NCBI GenBank assembly: GCA_042093735.1
Contig: JBELEM010000027.1
Span: forward strand, 1-22,161
From: Hellea sp042093735
GTDB taxonomy: Bacteria > Pseudomonadota > Alphaproteobacteria > Caulobacterales > Maricaulaceae
Length of the DNA: 22,161 nucleotides
Direction: 5' to 3'
Shown one piece after another: positions 1 to 7,073 of this stretch; position 1 is the first letter of the stretch; each line of letters starts with the position of its first letter. The notes beneath the pieces are model-generated. The model had not been told where the DNA came from, made no database searches, and worked only from the letters and a program-made list of their open reading frames with translations. The translations under genes were made by a program, and so were the position numbers.

Positions 1-59
1 GAATCGAACCCGCACCTTAAGCTTGGAAGGCTCTTATGATACCATTTCACCATATCCGC
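1..59 (-). tRNA. tRNA-Gly (TCC), partial at the window edge
   Basis: Read on the minus strand, the segment starts with a GCGGATA acceptor strand and continues through a D-arm, an anticodon stem-loop with loop CTTCCAA (anticodon TCC), and a T-arm start GCGGGTTCGATTC. The last part of the T stem, the acceptor 3' strand and the CCA end lie outside the window. It sits 30 bases downstream of tRNA-Tyr on the same strand, so the two are probably one transcript. Pairing of tRNA-Tyr with tRNA-Gly is common near tuf in proteobacteria, so translation genes may lie to the left; that part is inference. Confidence 0.9.
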
Positions 60-89
60 CGAAAACTTTTACGTTTCCTATTTATTTAG

Positions 90-174
90 TGGTGGAGAGG
101 GTTGGATTCGAACCAACGTACACATAGTGATCAGATTTACAGTCTGACGCCTTTAACCACTCGGCCACCTCTCC
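90..174 (-). tRNA. tRNA-Tyr (GTA)
   Basis: On the minus strand the acceptor arms GGAGAGG and CCTCTCC pair. The anticodon stem-loop carries CTGTAAA with anticodon GTA. There is a long variable arm, as expected for bacterial tRNA-Tyr, a T-arm with GGTTCGAATCC, and an encoded CCA at the 3' end (positions 90-92). The length of 85 bases fits a class II tRNA. It is followed on the same strand by tRNA-Gly. Confidence 0.95.
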
Positions 175-185
175 ATTAAATATGT

Positions 186-211
186 GTTTTAGCAGTGACC
201 TTAGCTAAAAC
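186..211. repeat. 8-bp inverted repeat between divergent tRNA-Tyr and rlmB
   Basis: GTTTTAGC (186-193) is the exact reverse complement of GCTAAAAC (204-211), separated by 10 bases. It lies 12 bases upstream of the tRNA-Tyr 5' end and about 50 bases upstream of the first possible rlmB start. It could be an operator-like site in the divergent promoter region, but 8-bp arms also arise by chance in AT-rich DNA. Confidence 0.3.
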
Positions 212-262
212 TATTAAAGTGTTGCCTCCAACAAAAAAGACCCTGTATGTCATCGAGATAAC

Positions 263-1237
263 GTGGTAACCGATCAACGCACAGAGGCTGTTAATTTAAA
301 TTCTAGCGGGTATATAGAGATGTCAAAGAATTCACGCAATAGCAGATTTCATCGAAAAGTAGATAAAAATGACATTAAATTGGATGGAACACGTCCAAAA
401 GGGCAAAAAAGGCAAAAAAAAGCCTATGGTATGAAAATACACAACTCCACGACTCGGCCCATATCTCCAAACTTAGTAGAGCATGGCCGGTCACATAAAA
501 ATGGCAAAGGGCATGAAGGTGGAGCTGGGTGGATTTGGGGCGCACATGCTTGTGAAGCTGCGCTTGCTAACCCAAGACGGACTATCCATGAATTGTTACT
601 GACCGAACAATCGGCCAAACGATATAACATTCCTGAAAATACATGCAGACCAAGAATTGTTTTAACTCAGGTTCTGAGTAAAAGCATACCGCGAGATGCA
701 GTCCATCAAGGGATAGCATTAAAAACAGCACCGCTCGAATGGCAAGACTTAGACACAATAGCAAAAAAAGATGGAGAAGGTATTATTCTAGTACTTGATC
801 AAATTACAGACCCTCATAACGTAGGAGCTATGCTCAGACTTTGTTCAGCATTTGGGGTTAGGGCTCTTGTGATGCAAACAAGAAATGCGCCTCCATTATC
901 AGGGGCCACCGCCAAAGTAGCAGTTGGATGCCTTGAAACAATCCCTGTTTGCTTAGAAGTTAATATAGCAAATACCCTAGAAAGGCTTAAAAAATTCGAC
1001 TGGATGGTAACGGGACTAGACGGAAATACTGATTTAGAACTCAAGACCAGCATCAAAGACAATAAAAGAAATGTTTTGGTGATGGGCGCAGAAGGCAAAG
1101 GTTTAAGGGAAAGAGTTAAAAAAACATGTGATCAAATATCAAAAATACCCATGATCAGTAAGTCGATACCGGGTCACGCCGAAAGCTTAAACGTGGCTAC
1201 TGCAGCAGCAATTGCTTTGTATGAAACTCGACGTTGA
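263..1237 (+). CDS. rlmB: 23S rRNA (guanosine-2'-O-)-methyltransferase RlmB (SpoU/TrmH family)
   Basis: RlmB 2'-O-methylates G2251 (E. coli numbering) in the peptidyl-transferase P-loop of 23S rRNA using S-adenosylmethionine. Counting from the GTG at 263, residues about 88-160 form the substrate-binding domain (GWIWGAHACEAAL). The SpoU domain follows with motif 1 at about 180-192 (DPHNVGAMLR, with the conserved Asn and Arg), motif 2 at 272-281 (LVMGAEGKGL) and motif 3 at 307-316 (ESLNVATAAA). These motifs build the trefoil-knot SAM site. The first 85 residues are basic and low in conservation, possibly RNA-binding. The start is uncertain: GTG at 263 or ATG at 320, which begins MSKNSRN; neither has a strong ribosome-binding site. 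It lies divergent from tRNA-Tyr/Gly, a common arrangement in Alphaproteobacteria. The family call is firm; the exact target base is by homology. Confidence 0.93.
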   Translation: MVTDQRTEAVNLNSSGYIEMSKNSRNSRFHRKVDKNDIKLDGTRPKGQKRQKKAYGMKIHNSTTRPISPNLVEHGRSHKNGKGHEGGAGWIWGAHACEAALANPRRTIHELLLTEQSAKRYNIPENTCRPRIVLTQVLSKSIPRDAVHQGIALKTAPLEWQDLDTIAKKDGEGIILVLDQITDPHNVGAMLRLCSAFGVRALVMQTRNAPPLSGATAKVAVGCLETIPVCLEVNIANTLERLKKFDWMVTGLDGNTDLELKTSIKDNKRNVLVMGAEGKGLRERVKKTCDQISKIPMISKSIPGHAESLNVATAAAIALYETRR

Positions 1238-1322
1238 TATAAATTTAGAATTCTGTTCTGTTTAGTTGTAATCTCTTTTAGATTTGAAACGTAGATATTA
1301 CATAATTCAGTGAGATAATAGC

Positions 1323-2153
1323 ATGCAGAATAGTTTCTTTATAAACCTAACCCACGCCGGCAGTTTAGTTTTCGGTTCACTCATTTTACTGTGGGCCCTA
1401 AGTCTGAAATTAAAAGATGCAAGTTTGATAGATATATTTTGGGGCTTTGGGTTTTTATTGGTGGCAGTGGCTTGTTTTACGCTGTCACAGGACAAGACCC
1501 TTTACACAACAATATTAATCCTTCTTCCTATATTTTGGGGGGCTAGGCTTACTTTATACCTAGCAAAACGAAATATTGGGCATGGTGAAGATAAAAGATA
1601 CACAGCTATGAGAAAAAGAGCTGAGAGGAAGGGATTATCAGAGAATAATTGGAGGCTAAGAACTCTATTTACAATCTTCTTTGGTCAAGGGTTACTAATA
1701 ATGATAATAAGTACTCCAATTTTATTTGCCTCGGCCTACGCTAGTAACTCCCCCGACATTACAATCGGTCCGTTAGTTTATGTTGGTGTAATAGTATGGA
1801 GCATAGGGTTTTTGTTTGAAGCTATAGGTGACGCACAGTTATCAAGGTTTATGAAAAAAAATTCAAATTTCGTAGGAAATGAAGCTGACAAGCCTGTTTT
1901 AAATCTGGGCCTCTGGAAATATACCAGACACCCTAATTATTTTGGAAACGCATGCATTTGGTGGGGCATATGGTTAGTTGCATGTAACAGCAATTTCGGC
2001 TGGACAACAATTTTATCACCTTTACTTATGACGCTTCTCCTGACACGCATATCTGGTCGAGACCTACTTGAGAAACAGATGAAGAAAAGAAAAGCATATG
2101 TAAGCTACATAGAAAAAACAAACAGCTTTATCCCGTGGTTTCCCAAAAAATAA
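1323..2153 (+). CDS. DUF1295 / steroid 5-alpha-reductase-like membrane protein
   Basis: This is an integral membrane protein of 276 residues with hydrophobic segments near 12-28, 38-56, 60-80, 118-140, 150-170, 205-222 and 226-242. The signature GLWKYTRHPNYFGN at 196-209, followed by a Trp-rich helix, is the C-terminal motif of DUF1295 proteins. These belong to the wider family of steroid 5-alpha-reductases and isoprenylcysteine methyltransferases, which act on lipid-like substrates at the membrane. The actual substrate is unknown. The start ATG has a GTGAG sequence about 8 bases upstream. It precedes trpF by 62 bases on the same strand, but there is no known functional link to tryptophan synthesis. 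Confidence 0.85.
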   Translation: MQNSFFINLTHAGSLVFGSLILLWALSLKLKDASLIDIFWGFGFLLVAVACFTLSQDKTLYTTILILLPIFWGARLTLYLAKRNIGHGEDKRYTAMRKRAERKGLSENNWRLRTLFTIFFGQGLLIMIISTPILFASAYASNSPDITIGPLVYVGVIVWSIGFLFEAIGDAQLSRFMKKNSNFVGNEADKPVLNLGLWKYTRHPNYFGNACIWWGIWLVACNSNFGWTTILSPLLMTLLLTRISGRDLLEKQMKKRKAYVSYIEKTNSFIPWFPKK

Positions 2154-2215
2154 ATAATACCTTCATAACACCCAAAGCTATTGTTAATATTCAAAAATAT
2201 CATAAGTTATGAGTA

Positions 2216-2857
2216 ATGATTACAAAAGTTAAAATATGCGGCCTGACTTGCAAAAAAGATGTTGATGCCGCCATAAAATACGGAGCATCCTATCTTGGGT
2301 TTATCGTAAATGCGGAGTCGTCCAGAAAATTATCTGTGACTGAAGCTTCAAGAATAGCCCTTCCTGCCAGTAAGTTTTGTGAAACAGTAGCAGTCGTCGT
2401 GAACCCCACAAACATTCTAATAGAAAAAATTATTCGAGAGATGCGTCCCAGTTACATCCAGCTTCATGGAGATGAGAGTATAGATCGTGTAGCAGATATT
2501 AAGAATAACTTTAAGATTAAACTCATCAAAGCTATTTCAATAGACAACAAAAAAGACTTTATTACAGCCGAACAATATAATGGTCTTGTTGACATCATGC
2601 TCTACGACTCAAAGCCCCCCTCTGACTCACCTCAAAGGGGCGGTCATGGACTACTTTTTGATTGGAGTATGATATCAGAAGTGCCTTTACCTAAGATATG
2701 GGCATTAGCTGGTGGCTTAAATATTTCCAATGTTGAGGATGCAATTAATTTAACAAAAGCACCAATATTAGATGTTAGCTCTGGCCTTGAACTGATGGCA
2801 GGGCTAAAGGACCACAATAAAATAAAAGCTTTCATGGATAAGATAAAAAATGAATAA
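2216..2857 (+). CDS. trpF: phosphoribosylanthranilate isomerase TrpF
   Basis: TrpF converts N-(5'-phosphoribosyl)anthranilate to 1-(o-carboxyphenylamino)-1-deoxyribulose 5-phosphate, the third step of tryptophan synthesis from chorismate. It is a single TIM barrel of 213 residues, normal for the family. The KICGL motif near residues 6-10 holds the catalytic Cys. QLHGDE sits at about 82-87, and the catalytic Asp is in the LYDSK segment near 129-133. LAGGLN and DVSSGLE near the C-terminus form the phosphate-binding end. The ribosome-binding site is weak. The gene overlaps the start of trpB by 8 bases, so translational coupling is likely. The order trpF-trpB-trpA is typical of Alphaproteobacteria. 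Confidence 0.95.
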   Translation: MITKVKICGLTCKKDVDAAIKYGASYLGFIVNAESSRKLSVTEASRIALPASKFCETVAVVVNPTNILIEKIIREMRPSYIQLHGDESIDRVADIKNNFKIKLIKAISIDNKKDFITAEQYNGLVDIMLYDSKPPSDSPQRGGHGLLFDWSMISEVPLPKIWALAGGLNISNVEDAINLTKAPILDVSSGLELMAGLKDHNKIKAFMDKIKNE

Positions 2858-4076
2858 TTCTGATAATATTATAACCCCAGATGAAAATGGAAGATTTGGA
2901 GATTTTGGAGGCAGGTACGTTGCAGAAACTTTAATGCCCCCAATACTTGCGCTTGAAGCTGCTTATTCAGAAGCTAAAACGGACCCCAGATTTCTGTCTG
3001 AGCTAGACGGTTTTTTTAATCACTATGTTGGTCGCCCTTCACCGCTATACTATGCTGAGCGGCTCACCGAGTTTACAAATGGTGCCAAAATTTATTTCAA
3101 GAGAGACGAATTAAATCACACGGGTGCTCATAAAATAAACAATTGTATGGGGCAGATACTGCTCGCCAAAAGAATGGGTAAAACAAGAATAATAGCAGAA
3201 ACAGGAGCTGGGCAACATGGCGTGGCTACAGCAACCGTAGCTGCCCGCTTTGGTCTTAAATGCATAGTATATATGGGTGCCACTGATATTGTCAGGCAAA
3301 AACCAAATGTATTTCGGATGCGTTTATTAGGTGCAGAAGTTCGCTCAGTTAAAAGTGGTACAGCTACTCTCAAAGATGCCATGAATGAGGCATTAAGAGA
3401 TTGGGTCACCAATGTAGATGATACTTTTTATTGTATAGGCACCGTTGCTGGCCCCCACCCTTACCCCGCTATGGTAAGAGACTTTCAATCAATAATCGGA
3501 CGTGAAGCAAAAAAACAAATACTTGAACGGGAGGGTAGACTGCCTGATGCACTCATTGCTTGTATAGGCGGCGGCTCAAACGCTATGGGGTTATTTCATG
3601 AATTTATAAATGATGATTCAGTTCGCTTAATTGGTGTAGAAGCAGCTGGCAGAGGGGTCGAAAGTGGGCTCCATGCCGCATCATTAACAGGAGGTTCTCC
3701 TGGAGTTCTCCACGGAAATAGAACATACCTTTTACAAAATGAGGATGGTCAAATTACAGATGCTCATAGTATATCAGCTGGATTAGATTACCCAGGTATT
3801 GGCCCAGAGCATGCATATTTACATGACATTGGTAGAGCTGAGTACTTATCAGCGACTGATGATGAGGCACTTCATTGGTTTCAAGAGTGCGCACGACTGG
3901 AAGGAATATTACCCGCACTAGAACCAAGCCATGCAATACCTAGGACGGTAGAAATAGCAAAAGAAATTGGCAAAGACGGTATCGTGATAATGAATATGTG
4001 TGGCCGTGGAGACAAAGATGTATTTACTATAGCGGATGCATTAGGTGAGCACATAAGTGAAGGTACTGAGGGATAA
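2850..4076 (+). CDS. trpB: tryptophan synthase beta subunit TrpB
   Basis: TrpB condenses indole with L-serine to give tryptophan, using pyridoxal phosphate, in an alpha2-beta2 complex with TrpA. The PLP lysine is K95 in HTGAHKINN (residues 90-98). The glycine-rich phosphate loop GGGSNAMG is present, as are the N-terminal FGDFGGRYVAETLMP and the C-terminal catalytic segment around EGILPALEPSHA. The length of 408 residues is normal for TrpB1. The start ATG lies inside the last codons of trpF, and trpA follows after 67 bases, so all three are probably one operon. Confidence 0.97.
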   Translation: MNNSDNIITPDENGRFGDFGGRYVAETLMPPILALEAAYSEAKTDPRFLSELDGFFNHYVGRPSPLYYAERLTEFTNGAKIYFKRDELNHTGAHKINNCMGQILLAKRMGKTRIIAETGAGQHGVATATVAARFGLKCIVYMGATDIVRQKPNVFRMRLLGAEVRSVKSGTATLKDAMNEALRDWVTNVDDTFYCIGTVAGPHPYPAMVRDFQSIIGREAKKQILEREGRLPDALIACIGGGSNAMGLFHEFINDDSVRLIGVEAAGRGVESGLHAASLTGGSPGVLHGNRTYLLQNEDGQITDAHSISAGLDYPGIGPEHAYLHDIGRAEYLSATDDEALHWFQECARLEGILPALEPSHAIPRTVEIAKEIGKDGIVIMNMCGRGDKDVFTIADALGEHISEGTEG

Positions 4077-4105
4077 ATTCAGAAGTTCCTTGGAACCCAG
4101 AATTT
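4075..4105 (+). other. hairpin between trpB and trpA
   Basis: Two nested arm pairs can form right after the trpB stop: AAATTC (4075-4080) with GAATTT (4100-4105), and inside them GTTCC with GGAAC around a short TT turn. An internal loop separates the two stems. There is no run of T after it (the next bases are mostly A), so it is not a classical intrinsic terminator. It may instead be an RNA processing or stability element separating trpB from trpA. It could also be chance. Confidence 0.35.
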
Positions 4106-4143
4106 AAAAAATAATTATATAAATAAAATAAACAAGGCCCGCA

Positions 4144-4932
4144 ATGACCACTCGAATAAATGAAACGTTTAAAAATCTTAAACAAACAAACTCTAAAGCT
4201 TTTGTAGCATATATTATGGGCGGTGACCCTGATAGAGTAACATCGCAAAAGATGCTTAATGCATTACCTGATAGTGGAGTTGACATAATAGAGTTAGGCA
4301 TGCCTTTTACTGATCCAGCTGCAGATGGACCAATTATAGAAGAAGCAGGACTTCGGTCACTTGAGGCGGGCACTAAATTATCAACTATTTTTGAGATGGC
4401 TTCTGAATTTCGTAGAATAAATACAACTACCCCTCTTATAATTATGGGTTATTGCAATCCAGTACACCATATGGGTTATGAGTTATTTGCTAAAAAAGCT
4501 AGAGCATCAGGTATTGACGGAGCTATAATAGTCGACCTTCCTCCTGAAGAAGACAAGGAATTGCGCGAAGCGTTTAATCTGAATGATCTTGCATTAATTC
4601 GACTTGCAACGCCAAATACTGATAAGAACCGTCTTTCCCGAGTGGTTTCCGGTACTAAAGGGTTTGTATATTATGTATCTATGACAGGAATTACAGGGGC
4701 GTCATCTGACAGAATAAATTCTGTGTCTGAGCAAGTAAATAGAATTAGACACGCTAGTAATCTACCGGTTGTGGTTGGCTTTGGAGTGAAAACCCCTGAC
4801 GATGCCCAAAAAATAGCGCATGATGCTGATGGTGTTGTAGTCGGGTCCGCAATTGTGAAAGAGTTAAATGAAAAAGGCGTAGAACCTGCTTTAGAACTCG
4901 TGAGAGCTCTAGCAAAGGCAGTTCACACATAA
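4144..4932 (+). CDS. trpA: tryptophan synthase alpha subunit TrpA
   Basis: TrpA cleaves indole-3-glycerol phosphate to glyceraldehyde 3-phosphate and indole, which is channelled to TrpB. It is a TIM barrel of 262 residues, normal for the family. The catalytic Glu is E50 in ELGMPFTDP, and the second catalytic Asp is D61 in AADGP. DLPPEE and the loop-6 segment YYVSMTGITGA are present, and GFGVKTPDDA near the end binds the phosphate. The start ATG follows trpB by 67 bases. In many Alphaproteobacteria trpA is followed by accD and folC; here yaaA follows instead. Confidence 0.96.
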   Translation: MTTRINETFKNLKQTNSKAFVAYIMGGDPDRVTSQKMLNALPDSGVDIIELGMPFTDPAADGPIIEEAGLRSLEAGTKLSTIFEMASEFRRINTTTPLIIMGYCNPVHHMGYELFAKKARASGIDGAIIVDLPPEEDKELREAFNLNDLALIRLATPNTDKNRLSRVVSGTKGFVYYVSMTGITGASSDRINSVSEQVNRIRHASNLPVVVGFGVKTPDDAQKIAHDADGVVVGSAIVKELNEKGVEPALELVRALAKAVHT

Positions 4933-5049
4933 TTTCTTTAAATAGAATTCAATACTCTATTGCAAAGTTAATTATTTTAATTATCTTTGATTAAATTAAA
5001 CCCAAGCATACATACGGTAAAGCTGAGATGTTATGAGGAAAAAAAACAA

Positions 5050-5835
5050 ATGATTACGCTACTTTCGCCCGCGAAAAAATTAAATCTCGAAATTCCCAAA
5101 TCTGGATTGAATACTACTCAGCCAATTTTTAAACTAGATACAATTGAGCTCACTAAGGTAGTAAAAAAACAATCAGTAGATGACCTCAAAAAACTCATGC
5201 ATTTGAGTGATAACTTAGCTCAACTGAACGCAGATCGTTTTAAAGCCTTTAACCTTGATGGTCTTAGTAACAGCTCAAAAGCGGCGGGCCTAACCTTTGA
5301 TGGGAATGTATATTGGGGACTGCAAGCTAACAGTTTAAATGAAGATGATTTAAATTATGCTCAAAGTCATTTGAGAATACTATCTGGACTATACGGCATT
5401 TTAAAACCATTAGATCTTATACAGCCCTACCGTTTGGAAATGGGAACCAAGCTAAAAACAAAACGTGGAAAGTCTTTATATGAGTTTTGGGGCAATAAAA
5501 TAGCAACCTCAATTAATAACGACCTTAGTGATCATTTAGATAAAACTATAGTTAATTTAGCCTCAAACGAATACTTTAAAGCTATCGATAAGAGTGTCCT
5601 GAAGAGTGATGTTATATCCGCTAAATTCCTTAACATAAGGGACGGGCAGGCAAAATCACTTATGTATTATGCAAAGTTTGCAAGAGGTCTTATGGCTAGA
5701 TGGATAATCGAAAACAAAATAGAATTTGCGAGAGATCTAAAAGAATTTGATCTTGATGGATACAAATACGACAATAACCTATCAGAGAATAATGAGTTAG
5801 TATTTACACGCATCCAGCCTGAGACAAAAAAATAA
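5050..5835 (+). CDS. yaaA: peroxide stress protein YaaA (DUF328/UPF0246)
   Basis: YaaA lowers free intracellular iron and limits Fenton damage during hydrogen peroxide stress in E. coli, and members bind DNA. The family signatures are clear: MITLLSPAKKLN at the N-terminus, a GNVYWGL segment, LRILSGLYGILKPLDL followed by QPYRLEMGT, and NLASNEYFKAI. The ATG at 5050 is chosen because it has GAGG 11 bases upstream, starts exactly at the conserved N-terminus and gives the usual length of 261 residues; an upstream TTG at 4987 would add 21 unconserved residues. The last five codons plus stop lie in the 55-base block that is repeated after the N gap. Its regulation is not visible. Confidence 0.93.
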   Translation: MITLLSPAKKLNLEIPKSGLNTTQPIFKLDTIELTKVVKKQSVDDLKKLMHLSDNLAQLNADRFKAFNLDGLSNSSKAAGLTFDGNVYWGLQANSLNEDDLNYAQSHLRILSGLYGILKPLDLIQPYRLEMGTKLKTKRGKSLYEFWGNKIATSINNDLSDHLDKTIVNLASNEYFKAIDKSVLKSDVISAKFLNIRDGQAKSLMYYAKFARGLMARWIIENKIEFARDLKEFDLDGYKYDNNLSENNELVFTRIQPETKK

Positions 5836-5872
5836 TCAATAGAATATTTTATACTTTGTTTTTTGCACAATA
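5818..5872 (+). repeat. 55-base block, copy 1 (assembly overlap)
   Basis: This block holds the last five codons and stop of yaaA plus 37 bases of downstream sequence. It is identical, base for base, to 5973-6027 on the other side of the 100-N gap. The copy touches the gap exactly, as expected for unmerged contig ends that share one k-mer. Confidence 0.9.
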
Positions 5873-5972
5873 NNNNNNNNNNNNNNNNNNNNNNNNNNNN
5901 NNNNNNNNNNNNNNNNNNNNNNNNNNNNNNNNNNNNNNNNNNNNNNNNNNNNNNNNNNNNNNNNNNNNNNNN
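5873..5972. other. assembly gap of 100 N, probably spurious
   Basis: There are exactly 100 N, a default scaffold spacer, bordered on both sides by the same 55-base sequence. The most economical reading is that the contigs overlap by 55 bases and nothing is missing. In that case the window is 155 bases too long here and the true yaaA to 6180 distance is about 189 bases. Confidence 0.9.
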
Positions 5973-6027
5973 CCTGAGACAAAAAAATAATCAATAGAAT
6001 ATTTTATACTTTGTTTTTTGCACAATA
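5973..6027 (+). repeat. 55-base block, copy 2 (assembly overlap)
   Basis: Identical to 5818-5872. It includes the codons for Pro-Glu-Thr-Lys-Lys-stop, the C-terminus of YaaA, with no gene in front of them, which shows that this copy is a contig-end duplicate and not a functional sequence. Confidence 0.9.
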
Positions 6028-6068
6028 ATTATGCGTATTTAGTAAAAAATTATGCGTATTTAGTAAAA
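6027..6068. repeat. perfect 21-bp tandem repeat, two copies
   Basis: Positions 6027-6047 and 6048-6068 are identical; each contains the core ATTATGCGTATTTAG. The repeat begins exactly where the 55-base overlap ends, so copy-number variation of this unit between strains or reads is a likely cause of the contig break. It lies about 110-150 bases upstream of the secreted-protein gene, just before its promoter. Confidence 0.85.
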
Positions 6069-6103
6069 TATTAAATACTTTCTGAGAGTCATTCGCAATT
6101 AAT

Positions 6104-6132
6104 TTGACAAGTAAAATAAAAAAACCTTTACT
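6104..6132 (+). promoter_or_regulatory. putative sigma-70 promoter for the secreted-protein gene
   Basis: A perfect TTGACA (6104-6109) is followed by a 17-base spacer and TTTACT (6127-6132), which matches the -10 consensus at four of six positions. The gene starts about 48 bases downstream, leaving a short leader with a TTAGGGG ribosome-binding site. The arms AAGTAAA (6109-6115) and TTTACTT (6127-6133) form an inverted repeat over the promoter, which might be an operator. Confidence 0.5.
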
Positions 6133-6179
6133 TGGTTAGTAGAAATAATTCTATAAACAACTTAAATTAGGGGTATAAT

Positions 6180-6941
6180 ATGAAGAAAATTACATTAATG
6201 GGCGCTCTGCTAGTAAGCGTAGGTTTATCAACCATCGCATCAGCTGGTCATCATGAGGGACCAACTATTGGTGCTCTTGAGGGTTATTTTTGCAATATTA
6301 ACGATGACAAAAATATGAGCGATGTAATGGCAGTAGCAAATGAATGGAATGATTGGGTAGGTCCAAATACAACTGCGCAGTATAACGCATGGGTACTACA
6401 ACCTCACACTAGTAACAAACAAGACTTCCCATATGATTATTTTTGGCTCGGCGCTTCGCCATCACATGAAGCAATGGGAACCGCTCAGGATGAGTGGATG
6501 AGTAAAGGAACTGATTTATCAAAAAAATGGGATGAAATTGAGACTTGTGGGTCACACCAACTTATGTCTGGTATTGTTGCCCGTCCATTCAAAGCAGAGT
6601 CAAAAAAGGCTATTGTACAAATCAACGGATGCAAGTTCAATGATGATAAAGGCTTAGGTGATTTAATGATGGCCGATGCAGAGTGGAACAAGAAAATGGA
6701 TGAGGCTGGTATGCCAGGTGGTATTTTTCGTTGGTTCCCTGAAGCAGGAGGAGCAAGAGATGAAGATAAGGATGTTTATAACATCTACATAACCAATAGT
6801 TTAGCTGAACGCGGCAAAGCACATGATATGGTATTACACGATGGTGGCGCAAGCATTAACGCTACATATGGCGAAGTGATGACATGCGATATGCCTCGCA
6901 TTTATACTTCCACTTATGTGGGCGGTAAAAATCCAGAATAA
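6180..6941 (+). CDS. secreted/periplasmic protein with a duplicated domain, function unknown
   Basis: Residues 1-22 are a clear signal peptide (Lys-rich start, hydrophobic core, cleavage after ASA), so the mature protein is exported. I do not recognise a named family. The mature part consists of two copies of one domain of about 110 residues. CxxNDDK (38-44), a following D48/M50 and EWN (55-57) match CxFNDDK (151-157), D161/M163 and EWN (168-170) at a constant offset of 113. The second cysteines, C123 and C236, also keep that offset, each 85 residues after the first, suggesting one disulfide per domain. The length is 253 residues. The ATG is supported by TTAGGGG 7 bases upstream. The gene stands alone, with its own promoter and a strong terminator. 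A fold like the dimeric alpha/beta barrels is possible but unproven. Confidence 0.85.
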   Translation: MKKITLMGALLVSVGLSTIASAGHHEGPTIGALEGYFCNINDDKNMSDVMAVANEWNDWVGPNTTAQYNAWVLQPHTSNKQDFPYDYFWLGASPSHEAMGTAQDEWMSKGTDLSKKWDEIETCGSHQLMSGIVARPFKAESKKAIVQINGCKFNDDKGLGDLMMADAEWNKKMDEAGMPGGIFRWFPEAGGARDEDKDVYNIYITNSLAERGKAHDMVLHDGGASINATYGEVMTCDMPRIYTSTYVGGKNPE

Positions 6942-6963
6942 ATTAATACCCATCTACATAATA

Positions 6964-6994
6964 AACCGTACATATTTATATGTGCGGTTTTTTT
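6964..6994 (+). terminator. intrinsic terminator after the secreted-protein gene
   Basis: AACCGTACAT (6964-6973) pairs with ATGTGCGGTT (6980-6989) over ten positions, including one G-T pair, around a six-base loop. It is followed by seven T (6988-6994). It starts 22 bases after the stop codon, so the upstream gene is probably a single-gene unit. Confidence 0.9.
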
Positions 6995-7073
6995 ATGCCA
7001 TAATTACTTATTTAGAGTTTTACTATCTAAATAGAGTTACACCAATAATCATAGCGTGAACTTGGAGACACGG

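Noticed and set aside
2154..2215. Tryptophan attenuator or leader peptide before trpF
   Set aside because: The 62-base spacer has no Trp-rich small frame and no terminator-type hairpin.
4941..4961. Possible terminator after trpA (AATAGA / TCTATT arms)
   Set aside because: The stem is six A/T-rich pairs with a nine-base loop and no T run, so it is not supportable as a terminator.
5873..5972. The N run as a site of lost genes or an inserted element
   Set aside because: Identical 55-base ends abut the run exactly and it is a round 100 N, so an unmerged contig overlap explains it better than missing sequence.
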